A stretch of 64,000 nt of DNA from CAZLQF01 sp964561545 (GCA_964561545.1 CAZLQF010000015.1:3941-67940); one strand, 5' to 3'. Positions 18,262 through 27,815 are shown, counted from the first letter of the stretch. A program made the numbers and translations. The notes: generated from the sequence alone by a model not told the origin.

Positions 18262-18571
18262 ATCAAAATCAATTTCTATAATTCAAAGGCCACTATTATC
18301 CTCTTAAAGTCTTTTACAATAGTAAGGATTCATAATTTTCCTGAAAAATTTCACACGTGTTGAAGGTTTGCTTATAACAGAGCTTAAGATTAATTAGAGC
18401 GATTACAGTTTTATCATTAACAAAATCCGTTTAAGTTTTAAAATTGGCCATTGGGGCAGGTTGGTAATGCCTTATTGTTGACGGAGATTGTTAGGTATGA
18501 TCTTATTGAAGCTATATTAATTACTTTTTTATTATTAAACTTGAGAATTGGATGTGGGAACCGGTCAAGTT
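18262..18571. other. Gap between the BCCT and histidine kinase genes
   Basis: About 310 bases that should carry the promoter of the BCCT gene and the 3' flank of the kinase gene. I see no gene, repeat or strong terminator hairpin. Confidence 0.45.
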
Positions 18572-21500
18572 TTACTTGGAAAAATCTTTTAGGTAAATGT
18601 AAAAGGTCGTGCCTTGATCGATCTCACTTTCTACATCGATCCAACCTCCTAATGATTCCACTTGGGTTTTCACGATATACATGCCAAGGCCTTTACCTTC
18701 CGTATTTGTGTGGAAGCGTTTGTACATGTCAAAAAGCTTATCTTTATGGTGGGTCAGGTCCATACCCATACCATTGTCTTGTATTTTTAAAAGAATGTGA
18801 CCATCCTCCTGAGAAGTTTGAATAAAAATTTCAAGGGGCCGGTCAGGAGATTTAAATTTTATAGCATTAGAGATTAAATTTTGAAGAATGCTTTCCAGGT
18901 AACTTCTGATGTACATAACTGATGAAGCTTTTGTAAAATCAGCATGAATCTGAGCCCCTGATTCTTCGATTTTTGTACCAAGCTGCTCTTTTACCTTGTC
19001 CAGCATTTCTTTGAATTCAACGGAAGCCTTGGGTTTACTTACTTCATCCTTAAGTGCTACAATATGGATAATGTCATTAAGTGTAGCGTTTAATTGATTC
19101 ACAGACCTATCAATCTTTTCAAAAACATCCCCCTTCTCCTCCTCTGAGAATTGATCATTATGGTATAAATCCAACAGGCTTTTGAGATTAACAACCGGAG
19201 CCCTTAAATTGTGGGAAGTTACGTAGGCAAACTGTTCAAGCTCTGCATTGGTGCGGAGCAACTGGTCGGTTCGTTTTTTGAGGTCTTCCTCTACTTGCTT
19301 TCGCTCAGATATGTCTACATAAATGCCATATATGCTAATGGTCTTTCCTTCAAGGTATACGGGAACCCCATAAATAAGTACTGGCACAAGGGACCCATCT
19401 TTACGTTGACGGTTAGTTTCCTGAATTAAAGTTTTGCCAGTATAAGTTTGGGAAGAAATACTAACGGCTTCTTCTTTTAAATTTTCCGGCACAATCAAAT
19501 TATCAATATTAGCGCCTTTTATTTCCTGTTCTTCATATTGAAAGAGTTTTTCAAATCCATGGTTGGTATGGTAGATGTTCTTTTCTTCATCCAACATGAC
19601 GATACCTACTGGGGCATTTTGGAACAACTGCCTAAAAAGAATCTCGTTTTTGTGAAGTTCCCTTTGTGTTTCCTTTTGACTGGTTATGTCAATGCCCATT
19701 CCCAGTAAATATTCCTGGCCATCTGATTTAAAAAGATAACCCGTTAATAAGAAAGGGATTTTGTTTCCTTGCTTGGTAAGGACATGAGCCTCGGTGACTG
19801 AATAACCCTCCTCATACACTATTTCCATGTTTTTTAAAATGTGTGATTTTTCATTTTCAGCAAAAAAATCGGTAGGGCTAACCCCGTTTAGCTCTTGATC
19901 GCTAAGCCCGGTTACTTCCTGCAAACGTGAATTCCATTGAACCAAATTGTAGTTTTTATCCCATAGGTAAAAAACGCCTGGTAGGCTGTTGACCAATTGA
20001 TCTGTAAATTCTTTTTTACTGATAAGTTGCCGCTGGGCGTTTTTCTGCTCAGTTATATCGTTACTGATGGTTACAAAACACGCTTCACCTCGAATCATGA
20101 CTTTTTCAACGGATAAATAAATGTCGCGAATAGCTCCTTGATTGGTATAGACTTGTGCCTCGTAATTGCGGACTTGATCGCCTTTTTCCATTTTTTGGGC
20201 CAGCTCCTTCGATTGTTCGCTATTGACCCAAAAGTTAAATTCTGATGTGGATGCTCCTATCACTTGATCTCTGGAAAACCCACTAAGTTTGCAAAAACTT
20301 TCATTCACATCCAGTAAAACTCCATCCTTGATCCTTGTAATGGCAATGGAGTTGGGAGCAGCATGAAAGACTTTTGAAAAGGTTTCTTCGGATTCAATTA
20401 GTGCTTGTTCAGTTTTTTTCTGATCTGTTATGTCTACATAGATGCCATAAATATTTGTTTGGTTCCCTTCTACAACCACCGGAACTCCATAAATCAATAC
20501 ATTTATACGGGTTCCATCCTTTCTTTCCCGGATCGTTTCAGTTATATAAATTTTTCCTTTATGGATTCTTTGAGTAATATCCGTTGCTTCTTTATGCAAT
20601 TCATCAGGAATAATTACTTCATCAATATCCTTGTTTAACAATTCAGATTCATTAAAGCCAAAATATTGTTCAAAACTTTGATTGACCTCTAAAACTTGAT
20701 TGTTGGCATCCAACATTACAATGCCGATAGGGGCATTCTGAAACAACTGACGGAAAAGGGTTTCATTAATTTTTAAGGCCTCTTCTCGATTTTTCCGTTC
20801 GGTTATATCGAGGAGGGTTCCCATGATCGCTTTTTCACCCTCAAATTCAATAGCTGATCCATGAGCTTCAACGTATTTGATGTTACCAAACCTGTCAATG
20901 ATTCGAAGTTCATATTCGGATGTTTCTTTTTCGCCATCAATTCTTTTTTGAACTTCAGTTTTAAATTTTTCTTGATCATCCGGATGTACAAAATCCAAAG
21001 TGTTGAAATTTTGGATCATTTCTTCAGGTTGGTAGCTTAATATTCTTGCCAGTTCAGGATTGACATATTTAAATTCATTATTTTTAAAAAGGTAAACACC
21101 AACGTGAGATTTTTCAGAAAGGATTCTAAATTTATGTTCTGATTCTTTTAATTCCTGCTCAACTTTTTGTTGCTCCGTAATATCACTAATAAAAGCAATT
21201 CGATATTTTTTACCATTTATAGTTTGAACCTTGCCATGAATCTTTGCATAAAAATGGGTGCCGTCTTTCCGGATTCCCGTGCCATAATAAAGTTCTTCAT
21301 AGTCTTGATTAATACTTGCTTCTACCTTTGCTTTGGTGTTTTCATCAGCAAGGTCTGTAATTTTTATACCATATAATTCCTCAGGATCGTAGCCAAAAAG
21401 ATCAGCCAACTTTTGGTTGAAATCTACCAACATCCAGTTTTCAACGATTCCGATTCCTTCATTGGATAGCTCAAAAAACCTGCGAAGCTGCTTTTCATTT

Positions 21501-21847
21501 AAAAAGCAAATAATTCTTGTCTTCTCAGTATCAAGAAAGGTAAAATTTAGGTCAAATAGAGCGGAAGGGGTTTCATGATCCAATGCGATGGATTGGTTGT
21601 AAATGTTCAAATCCTCATCGGCAATGTTATTTGGAAGGTTATAATATTCCCAAAGGCCTTTAAAATCAGGAATTAAATTAAAAAGAGAAGCGTTAATGGC
21701 CTTATTTTTCGGAATGCGGGTTATGTTTTCTAAAACAGGATTCCACTCAAGAATGGTAGCATTTAAATCAACAACAAAAATACCATCGTGGCTGTTGTTA
21801 AGGAATTTGTTAAAGACTACCTCATTTTGCTTTTCTTGCAAATCCAT
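18572..21847 (-). CDS. Cytoplasmic multi-PAS sensor histidine kinase
   Basis: About 1,091 residues with no transmembrane helix. I count seven PAS units: near 8-125, 126-235, 236-355, 360-480, 485-605, 612-735 and 740-860, several followed by PAC-type endings such as DITERK or DITEQK. A HisKA region follows with the phospho-acceptor His at about 879 (SHNLRAPV), then an ATPase domain with N-box NLISNAIKF, DNGMGM and GKGLGMYIV. The fourth and seventh PAS units are near-duplicates, sharing LFRQLFQNAP[IV]GIVMLD and YGIYVDI. No receiver domain or response regulator is adjacent. I chose the ATG at 21847; an upstream TTG adds four residues. The signal sensed is unknown. Confidence 0.92.
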   Translation of the reverse strand: MDLQEKQNEVVFNKFLNNSHDGIFVVDLNATILEWNPVLENITRIPKNKAINASLFNLIPDFKGLWEYYNLPNNIADEDLNIYNQSIALDHETPSALFDLNFTFLDTEKTRIICFLNEKQLRRFFELSNEGIGIVENWMLVDFNQKLADLFGYDPEELYGIKITDLADENTKAKVEASINQDYEELYYGTGIRKDGTHFYAKIHGKVQTINGKKYRIAFISDITEQQKVEQELKESEHKFRILSEKSHVGVYLFKNNEFKYVNPELARILSYQPEEMIQNFNTLDFVHPDDQEKFKTEVQKRIDGEKETSEYELRIIDRFGNIKYVEAHGSAIEFEGEKAIMGTLLDITERKNREEALKINETLFRQLFQNAPIGIVMLDANNQVLEVNQSFEQYFGFNESELLNKDIDEVIIPDELHKEATDITQRIHKGKIYITETIRERKDGTRINVLIYGVPVVVEGNQTNIYGIYVDITDQKKTEQALIESEETFSKVFHAAPNSIAITRIKDGVLLDVNESFCKLSGFSRDQVIGASTSEFNFWVNSEQSKELAQKMEKGDQVRNYEAQVYTNQGAIRDIYLSVEKVMIRGEACFVTISNDITEQKNAQRQLISKKEFTDQLVNSLPGVFYLWDKNYNLVQWNSRLQEVTGLSDQELNGVSPTDFFAENEKSHILKNMEIVYEEGYSVTEAHVLTKQGNKIPFLLTGYLFKSDGQEYLLGMGIDITSQKETQRELHKNEILFRQLFQNAPVGIVMLDEEKNIYHTNHGFEKLFQYEEQEIKGANIDNLIVPENLKEEAVSISSQTYTGKTLIQETNRQRKDGSLVPVLIYGVPVYLEGKTISIYGIYVDISERKQVEEDLKKRTDQLLRTNAELEQFAYVTSHNLRAPVVNLKSLLDLYHNDQFSEEEKGDVFEKIDRSVNQLNATLNDIIHIVALKDEVSKPKASVEFKEMLDKVKEQLGTKIEESGAQIHADFTKASSVMYIRSYLESILQNLISNAIKFKSPDRPLEIFIQTSQEDGHILLKIQDNGMGMDLTHHKDKLFDMYKRFHTNTEGKGLGMYIVKTQVESLGGWIDVESEIDQGTTFYIYLKDFSK

Positions 21848-22128
21848 CCTGTTTAACAATCAAAAATTTAAAAGGTGATTCAAGTTGTTTTTAATTTCAA
21901 ATTATCCGAGTAGAATTTCGAAGGTAATGAATATTTTACAAAATGTTTTAAAGAAGAATTAAGCCAATCATGGTAAATTTTGTATCAAATTATTTTAAAA
22001 TTTTGTAAAAAGTGTTTTGTAGACACAAAAGATAAAAAATCATCATTAAGTTAAATTAAGAATGTGTAACTTATAGTAATAATAACGGGTAGAAAAACCT
22101 ATTAAAAGCTATTGTACCATTTAATGCT

Positions 22129-22308
22129 TCAGTCCCCCTTATAAAGGCATGCTTTAGATTTCCATGCTTGTTCTTGTTGGGATTTGTTTAGTTCACCAAA
22201 ACTGGGACAATCGCAATCATCTTCTTTAAAAATGCTACAACTGCCTAAAATGAACAAACTACCCATTAAAAGGCCCAATATTAACTTTCTCCAAATAAAC
22301 GGTTGCAT
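22129..22308 (-). CDS. Small cysteine-rich lipoprotein (59 residues)
   Basis: An ATG-started minus-strand gene of 59 codons. Its N-terminus has Arg and Lys (residues 7-8), a hydrophobic core and a lipobox LGSC with Cys24, the hallmarks of a lipoprotein signal peptide. The mature part is only about 36 residues, contains CDCP followed by one more Cys near the end, and finishes with YKGD. No family is recognised. It lies alone between the kinase gene and the divergent DUF368 gene. The clean signal peptide in an otherwise short frame argues that this is a real gene. Confidence 0.65.
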   Translation of the reverse strand: MQPFIWRKLILGLLMGSLFILGSCSIFKEDDCDCPSFGELNKSQQEQAWKSKACLYKGD

Positions 22309-22446
22309 AATTTACCTTTTTGGAATCCTTGAGTTGCTATTTAACAAATATAAGTTCAAATTTGTGAACTTATTGATGCTATAAAAAACAATCTTGCTCC
22401 TTGAATTGATCAATTTCCACCAAACTTATTAAGGTTATCAAAAGCT

Positions 22447-23445
22447 ATGCTTAAAAAATTCAAAGAACGGATATTACTTTTTTTAAAAGGTATTGCCATG
22501 GGCGGGGCTGATGTTGTACCTGGCGTTTCGGGTGGAACCATTGCTTTTATTACAGGAATTTACGAGCGGTTCATAGGTGCATTAAAAAATATTGATGACC
22601 AAGCCATTAAACTCCTTTTCAAAAGCAGGATCAAAAGCCTTATTGAACGCATAGATGGCTACTTTCTTTTAACATTGCTGATCGGTATGCTCACGGCTGT
22701 CTTGAGTGTTGCCCAACTTCTCAAATTTTTATTGGAGAATGAACCCATATTTATATGGTCTTTCTTTTTTGGTTTAATTGTAGCTTCTGCGTGGGTCGTT
22801 AGCCAGCACATCAATCGCTGGAATTATCTTTTGGCACTATTTCTCATAATAGGTGCTTTGTTGGCCTACTGGATCACCAATACCAATGTGATAGAAACAC
22901 CGAATACCCCCATCTATATTTTTTTTGCGGGAATGGTATCGATCGTAGCAATGATATTGCCCGGTATCTCCGGGTCATTTATTTTGGTGATCCTGGGTAA
23001 ATACAACATTATTATTAGCAGTATGTCCTCCATTAGTAATTTTATTAAAGCCGGAATTCCTGCTATATTTTCTGGCAACTGGGTGGCCTTTCAAAATGCT
23101 TTTAGCGATGTCAAAATACTTATAATTGCTTCGTTTTACATTGGGGCTATTGTGGGTTTGGTAACTTTTTCAAAAGTTTTATCCTGGCTATTTAATAAAT
23201 TTCATGACCTTACGGTGGCTGTACTAACGGGCTTTTTAATCGGATCCCTCAATAAGGTTTGGCCCTGGAAAGAAACAATAGAATACCATGTGAACCGACA
23301 TGGTGAAAAAGAACCGCTAATTGAAGAAAACGTACTGCCCACAACATTTAATATTGACGTTTTTTTGGCTATTGGTTTAATGGTTGGCGGGTTTTTAATT
23401 GTTTTTTTGTTAGAAAGAACGACTTCCGTCAACAAAAAAATTTGA
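22447..23445 (+). CDS. popT: DUF368 family undecaprenyl phosphate translocase
   Basis: A 332-residue inner-membrane protein with about 8-9 hydrophobic helices. The N-terminal GIAMGGADVVPGVSGGTIAFITGIYERFI and the internal PGISGSFILVILGKYN are the paired DUF368 signatures and suggest an inverted-repeat fold with two glycine/proline-rich re-entrant loops. DUF368 proteins have been shown in other bacteria to return undecaprenyl phosphate across the inner membrane for reuse in peptidoglycan and surface polymer synthesis. It is the first gene of a plus-strand unit; aroE follows after 3 bases. No nearby gene duplicates the function. Confidence 0.9.
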   Translation: MLKKFKERILLFLKGIAMGGADVVPGVSGGTIAFITGIYERFIGALKNIDDQAIKLLFKSRIKSLIERIDGYFLLTLLIGMLTAVLSVAQLLKFLLENEPIFIWSFFFGLIVASAWVVSQHINRWNYLLALFLIIGALLAYWITNTNVIETPNTPIYIFFAGMVSIVAMILPGISGSFILVILGKYNIIISSMSSISNFIKAGIPAIFSGNWVAFQNAFSDVKILIIASFYIGAIVGLVTFSKVLSWLFNKFHDLTVAVLTGFLIGSLNKVWPWKETIEYHVNRHGEKEPLIEENVLPTTFNIDVFLAIGLMVGGFLIVFLLERTTSVNKKI

Positions 23446-23448
23446 TAT

Positions 23449-24201
23449 ATGCACCTTTACGGCTTGATAGGATATCCCTTAGAGCATTCCTTTTCTAAAA
23501 GCTATTTTGAGGAAAAATTTAAAAAAGAAGGAATCGAAAATTGCCGGTACGAGCTTTTTCCACTTCAAGCTGCGGATCAGGTAACGGACCTTATTTTGCA
23601 AAATCCTGATTTGATGGGCTTAAATGTAACCGTACCCCATAAACAAGGGGTTCTTAACCATCTTGACCGGATTGATGGGGAAGCTTATGAAATTGGTGCT
23701 GTTAACACCATTAAAATTTACCGTGAAAAACAATCCTATTCATTAAAGGGGTTTAATACGGACATTATAGGATTCGAGCGAAGTATTAAACCGCTTATCG
23801 AACCCCAGCACGAAAAAGCTTTAATCCTCGGCAGTGGTGGATCAGCCAGGGCGGTTAGCCATGAGCTTGAAAAGATGGGCATTGACAATTGGTTCGTTTC
23901 CAGGAAGCCCGGCGAAAACGTAATTACTTACGAATACCTGGATCAACAATGGATTTCTGAATGTAAGCTGATCATCAACACCACCCCTTTGGGTATGTAT
24001 CCGCAAACGGAATATAAACCAAGCATTTTATATGAATGCTTAACTCAAGAACATTTGTTGTACGATCTTATTTACAATCCATCCAAAACTGCATTTTTGG
24101 AAGAAGGCGAACAAGCTGGGGCCACCATTAAGAATGGCCTGGAAATGTTGCATATTCAGGCTGAAGAAAGTTGGGCTATCTGGAATAATCCCAATCAATA
24201 G
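23449..24201 (+). CDS. aroE: Shikimate dehydrogenase
   Basis: A 250-residue enzyme reducing 3-dehydroshikimate to shikimate with NADPH in the chorismate pathway. The substrate domain begins GLIGYPLEHSFSK, and Lys65 in NVTVPHK is the catalytic lysine. The nucleotide-binding glycine loop is GSGGSARA (about 127-134), and NTTPLGMYP is the conserved motif after it. The length is at the short end of the family, as is usual in Bacteroidota. It follows the DUF368 gene by 3 bases and is followed by a CPBP protease gene after about 32 bases. Confidence 0.94.
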   Translation: MHLYGLIGYPLEHSFSKSYFEEKFKKEGIENCRYELFPLQAADQVTDLILQNPDLMGLNVTVPHKQGVLNHLDRIDGEAYEIGAVNTIKIYREKQSYSLKGFNTDIIGFERSIKPLIEPQHEKALILGSGGSARAVSHELEKMGIDNWFVSRKPGENVITYEYLDQQWISECKLIINTTPLGMYPQTEYKPSILYECLTQEHLLYDLIYNPSKTAFLEEGEQAGATIKNGLEMLHIQAEESWAIWNNPNQ

Positions 24202-24233
24202 AGCCAACGCATGCTTTTAAACTTGCAAGATTG

Positions 24234-25130
24234 ATGAATGAAATTGGTAGCAACGAACAGCCTTTAATACCCCAGGGATGGCAAAGAAGTCTGGTTTTTA
24301 TTCCCGCTTTGGTATTGTCAATGCTAATAGGAAGTTCGCTTGGTACGTTTTTGTATTTCAGCTTGCCTTTTGCCGATCAGAGCCTGGCCCAAGGTTCATT
24401 GTTATCTGATCCATATTTCCTTTTGGTATCTCAAACTACTGTTTTTTTGATCAATTTGGTGGTTGTATGGATTTTTAGAAAAAAGATCGATAACCAATCA
24501 TTTCGATCTTTAGGCTTTCAATGGATCCGTTATGGTTCCGACTTTGGTTTTGGGATAGGGCTGGGCATTCTATTACCTTTAATGGCGCTTGTTCTTTTAA
24601 GGTACATGGATGTGCTATACATTAAATCTTTTGCTTTTGAATGGCCCCAAATAATAATTGGCTTTTTCATGCTGATTAGCGTAGCTTTAAATGAAGAGCT
24701 CATCATCAGGGGATATCTGCTAAAGAACTTGATGAGGTCCTTACAAAAGTGGATGGCCCTCCTGATCACTTCCGTTATTTTTACCATTATGCATTCCTGG
24801 AATCCTGATATCTCCTTGATTGGAGTGCTTAATATATTTTTAGCAGGTTTGCTGATGGGGGTTTACTACATCAAAAAGCAAAACCTTTGGTTCCCCATCG
24901 CTTTTCACTTAAGCTGGAACTTCTTTCAAGGGCCGGTATTCGGCTTTAAGGTAAGTGGATTGCCTTTGCAAAGCATGTTAAACCATGTGCTCAATGGACC
25001 TACCTACCTTACAGGTGGGAATTTTGGACTTGAAGGCTCCATCATCAGCGTTGGCTTTTTATCCTTAGCGGTGCTTGGTGTTTATTTTTACTACCAGGAT
25101 GAGGACTATGTATCGGGACAGGCCTTCTAA
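24234..25130 (+). CDS. CPBP family intramembrane metalloprotease
   Basis: A membrane protein of about 298 residues with roughly 8 hydrophobic helices. The CPBP (CAAX protease and bacteriocin-processing) signature is NEELIIRGYLL, giving the Glu-Glu-x-x-x-Arg motif, followed by FTIMHSWNP and AFHLSWNF, which hold the two further histidine sites. Known members cleave inside membranes, for example CAAX-prenylated proteins in eukaryotes or bacteriocin-related peptides. The start chosen is the ATG at 24234; a TTG three bases earlier is less likely. It closes the DUF368-aroE unit. Confidence 0.88.
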   Translation: MNEIGSNEQPLIPQGWQRSLVFIPALVLSMLIGSSLGTFLYFSLPFADQSLAQGSLLSDPYFLLVSQTTVFLINLVVVWIFRKKIDNQSFRSLGFQWIRYGSDFGFGIGLGILLPLMALVLLRYMDVLYIKSFAFEWPQIIIGFFMLISVALNEELIIRGYLLKNLMRSLQKWMALLITSVIFTIMHSWNPDISLIGVLNIFLAGLLMGVYYIKKQNLWFPIAFHLSWNFFQGPVFGFKVSGLPLQSMLNHVLNGPTYLTGGNFGLEGSIISVGFLSLAVLGVYFYYQDEDYVSGQAF

Positions 25131-25139
25131 CAATCTGAC

Positions 25140-25390
25140 TTATTTCTTTTGATAAGATTTTCTACTGCCATATGGCTTTTTCCAGGATTTTATTTGTTTT
25201 TCCCTATCTTTTGCTTTTTTGAGGTGTCATAAGTTTCATGATAGACAAGTTCCCAAAGCTTTTTGCGGGCAGTATAACCTTTATGAAGCCGGTTGTGCTT
25301 GCCTAGGCTTTCCTGAAGTTCATTATAAGGGTAACCAGTGTAGTAAGTCCAATCCTGCTGGGTTTGAAGTATATAAAAATATCAAGTCAT
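25140..25390 (-). pseudogene. Broken GIY-YIG endonuclease-like gene
   Basis: The minus strand reads as a small GIY-YIG protein: YFYILQTQQDW, then YYTGY, then KHNRLHKGYTARKKLWELVY and HETYDTS, the normal order of the SLX1-like single-domain group. It is disabled twice. A TGA lies at codon 3, directly after ATG ACT. A frameshift also occurs in the A-rich run near 25190-25205, after which the family C-terminal motif REKQIKSWKK continues in another frame and ends at 25140. The total span of about 83 codons equals the normal length of the family, so the gene is otherwise complete. It lies directly after the tRNA-Asp terminator. Confidence 0.75.
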
Positions 25391-25415
25391 AAAAAAAGCC
25401 CCAATTGGGACTTTT
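25391..25415 (-). terminator. Terminator of tRNA-Asp
   Basis: On the minus strand, AAAAGTCCC-AATT-GGGGCTTTTTTT forms a stem with one mismatch followed by seven T residues. It begins 8 bases past the tRNA-Asp end. Confidence 0.8.
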
Positions 25416-25422
25416 AGTTAAG

Positions 25423-25496
25423 CGGTCCGGACGGGATTCGAACCCGCGACCTCCTGCGTGACAGGCAGGCATTCTAACCTGCTGAACTACCGGACC
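25423..25496 (-). tRNA. tRNA-Asp (anticodon GTC)
   Basis: Complete cloverleaf on the minus strand: acceptor GGTCCGG/CCGGACC with discriminator G, anticodon stem CCTGC/GCAGG around the loop CTGTCAC, and T-arm GCGGG/CCCGT around TTCGAAT. The anticodon GTC reads GAC/GAU. CCA is not encoded. Confidence 0.97.
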
Positions 25497-25700
25497 TTTA
25501 TTTGTTAAAAACGTTCTGAAAAAGGGCCATCAATTATTACGAATCAAGCCCATTTCCAAATTGGTGGGCAAATATATAAAGCATTCACATTTTTAGAAAT
25601 AATGATTTTAAAAATTTTGAATGCTTAGCCCCAATCAATGAGTACCCAACAAGCTAATCGAGCAAATCAAATTTTCCCCTTTTTAAGGTACCCTATGAAT

Positions 25701-27191
25701 TTAGTAAGTCTGCCTATTGGTTCTCCACTTATTGTGATTGGTAGGCTTGCCAGAAAGCTTGGCTTTTTCCTTACTTTGTTCTTGGTTAAGCATTTGAACA
25801 CTTAACATGCTAGCAATTTGTGCCTCTTCTTCATTTGGCTCTTGCAATTTATCAGGCGTAAAATGGTTCTTCACAAAATGCGTATCGTAATCCCCTTTTC
25901 TAAAACCTTCATGGTTCATCACATATTTACCAAAACCAAGCGTAGATGCGATACCATCCAATTGAAAATCATCAATTGCCCGGATCATTTTATTTAACGC
26001 CATTTCCCGGGTTTGGTCATGAACTACCAATTTGGCGATCATGGGGTCATAATATACAGGAATTTCCTGGCCTTCTTCGTAGCCGCTATCGGTTCTCACA
26101 CCTGGGCCATCTGCTGGCTTAAAGGTGGTTAATGTCCCAATGTCGGGTAAAAAGTTGTTGGCTGGATCTTCCGCATACAATCTCAATTCAACCGAATGAC
26201 CACTTAAGGAGAGGTCTTGCTGTTGAAAGCGAAGCTTTTCACCCCGTGCTACCTTGATTTGTTCCTTCGCGAGATCTACACCCGTCACCATTTCCGTTAT
26301 CGGGTGTTCTACTTGCAGACGGGTATTCATTTCCAGGAAATAAAAATTCTTGTGTTCATCAACAAGGAACTCAACTGTTCCAGCACCTACATAGCCGCAG
26401 GATTTGGCAACCCCAATGGCACTTTCGCCCATATTTTGGCGCATTTGCTCATCAACAATGGGGCAGGGTGCTTCTTCTATGACTTTTTGGTGCCTTCGTT
26501 GAATAGAGCATTCCCGTTCAAAAAAGTACACAAAATTGCCATATTGGTCACCCAAAACCTGGATTTCAACGTGCCTGGGCGATCCAATGTACTTTTCAAT
26601 AAAAACTGCTCCATTGCCAAAAGCTGTCTTAGCTTCGCTAACAGCCCGGTCCATTTGCTCTTCCAGATCGCCTTCAGTTTCAACGATCCGCATGCCCTTA
26701 CCGCCACCACCGGCAGCAGCCTTGATAAGTATAGGGTAGCCGGTATCCCGGGCTATGTCCTTGGCTTTGTTAACATCTTCTAAAGCTTCATCAGTACCCG
26801 GTAAAAGTGGAATATCGTATTGTTGGACGGCTGCTTTGGACGCAAGTTTATCACCCATGATCTCGATCGACTTACCGGGCGGGCCAATAAAACGAATTCC
26901 CGCATCCTCTACTTTTTGGGCAAATTCAGGGTTTTCGGAAAGGAAGCCATAACCTGGATGAATGCCTTCTACACCTCTTGCTTTGGCTACTTCTATGATC
27001 TTATCGATTTTTAAGTAGGATTCACCGGATGGGGGAGGCCCTATGCAGGCAGCTTCATCTGACATCTTCACAAAAGGTGCCAAGCGATCTACTTCCGAGT
27101 AAATGGCAACGGTCTTAATGCCCATTTCACGAGCTGATCGTATCACCCGTAAAGCTATTTCACCCCTATTGGCAACTAAAATCTTATTCAT
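25701..27191 (-). CDS. accC: Biotin carboxylase subunit of acyl-CoA carboxylase
   Basis: A 496-residue biotin carboxylase that forms carboxybiotin from bicarbonate and ATP. Landmarks are ANRGEIALRVIR at the start, the ATP-grasp glycine loop AAAGGGGKGMRIV, HVEIQVLGD, ERECSIQRRHQKVIEEAP and EMNTRLQVEHPITE. The family normally ends near residue 450; this protein has a 40-residue low-complexity tail and no biotin-carrier domain. It may serve acetyl-CoA carboxylase or a propionyl-CoA carboxylase; the latter would fit the cobalamin adenosyltransferase gene at 49 kb, but that link is inferred. It is preceded in the same direction by the helical protein gene after 12 bases. Confidence 0.9.
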   Translation of the reverse strand: MNKILVANRGEIALRVIRSAREMGIKTVAIYSEVDRLAPFVKMSDEAACIGPPPSGESYLKIDKIIEVAKARGVEGIHPGYGFLSENPEFAQKVEDAGIRFIGPPGKSIEIMGDKLASKAAVQQYDIPLLPGTDEALEDVNKAKDIARDTGYPILIKAAAGGGGKGMRIVETEGDLEEQMDRAVSEAKTAFGNGAVFIEKYIGSPRHVEIQVLGDQYGNFVYFFERECSIQRRHQKVIEEAPCPIVDEQMRQNMGESAIGVAKSCGYVGAGTVEFLVDEHKNFYFLEMNTRLQVEHPITEMVTGVDLAKEQIKVARGEKLRFQQQDLSLSGHSVELRLYAEDPANNFLPDIGTLTTFKPADGPGVRTDSGYEEGQEIPVYYDPMIAKLVVHDQTREMALNKMIRAIDDFQLDGIASTLGFGKYVMNHEGFRKGDYDTHFVKNHFTPDKLQEPNEEEAQIASMLSVQMLNQEQSKEKAKLSGKPTNHNKWRTNRQTY

Positions 27192-27203
27192 AACGGCATT
27201 GTT

Positions 27204-27683
27204 TTAGGCTCCTTGATTCGGATTATTGATCATGTCCAAACTTAGAAGCTCTTGTTCTTCTGGACTTATGGATCCCATTTGAAAAATTCCACCGGAAGCT
27301 TTGGCAATATGAACTGCAAAACTTTTAAAGCTTTCATAAAGCGAATTGGCCAACTCAGTGTTAAGTTTCGGAAGAATATCGTTTACCTTTTTAAGGTCAT
27401 TGGAAACGTTGTTAATAATTTCTTGTGAGTTCACGGAAGTGCTTCCGTAATGGTGAAGGTATTTGTCCAAGTATTCGTTAAAATGCTCATCCACATGTTG
27501 GTAATATTCTTGTACGTTGATATCCCCCGTTGCAGACCTAAAATGAGCTACTTTTTCTCCCCATTTAACTTCTTTTTGATCGATATCAGAATCTGCTTCT
27601 CCTATTAAAATGGTTATCAGTACTGGCACTTTAATTAAAAAATTGAACTCTTCCTCATTGAGGTTTTCATAACCTTGTATCAT
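27204..27683 (-). CDS. Uncharacterised helical protein with a TerB-like acidic loop
   Basis: A 159-residue protein, predicted mostly helical with no signal peptide or membrane helix. Near residues 26-42 the sequence GEADSDIDQKEVKW resembles the metal-binding acidic loop of TerB-like (tellurite resistance) domains, in which ADG-x-ID-x-x-E is typical. I do not recognise the family beyond that. It is immediately upstream of the biotin carboxylase gene (12 bases), so the pair probably shares a message. Confidence 0.6.
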   Translation of the reverse strand: MIQGYENLNEEEFNFLIKVPVLITILIGEADSDIDQKEVKWGEKVAHFRSATGDINVQEYYQHVDEHFNEYLDKYLHHYGSTSVNSQEIINNVSNDLKKVNDILPKLNTELANSLYESFKSFAVHIAKASGGIFQMGSISPEEQELLSLDMINNPNQGA

Positions 27684-27815
27684 AAGATGAGGGTTTTTGA
27701 TGTTTTAAAAACCCAAAGTTAGAAAATCCTGCTTATTAAGAGGAAGTATTTTTAGTATTTCACTTTTTCTTATTTTTAGCCATCAAACAATCCCCATTAG
27801 ATCAAAACTTAACCG

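Noticed and set aside
18451..18825. A plus-strand frame of 124 codons
   Set aside because: It lies mostly opposite the ATPase domain of the histidine kinase and is explained as its antisense shadow.
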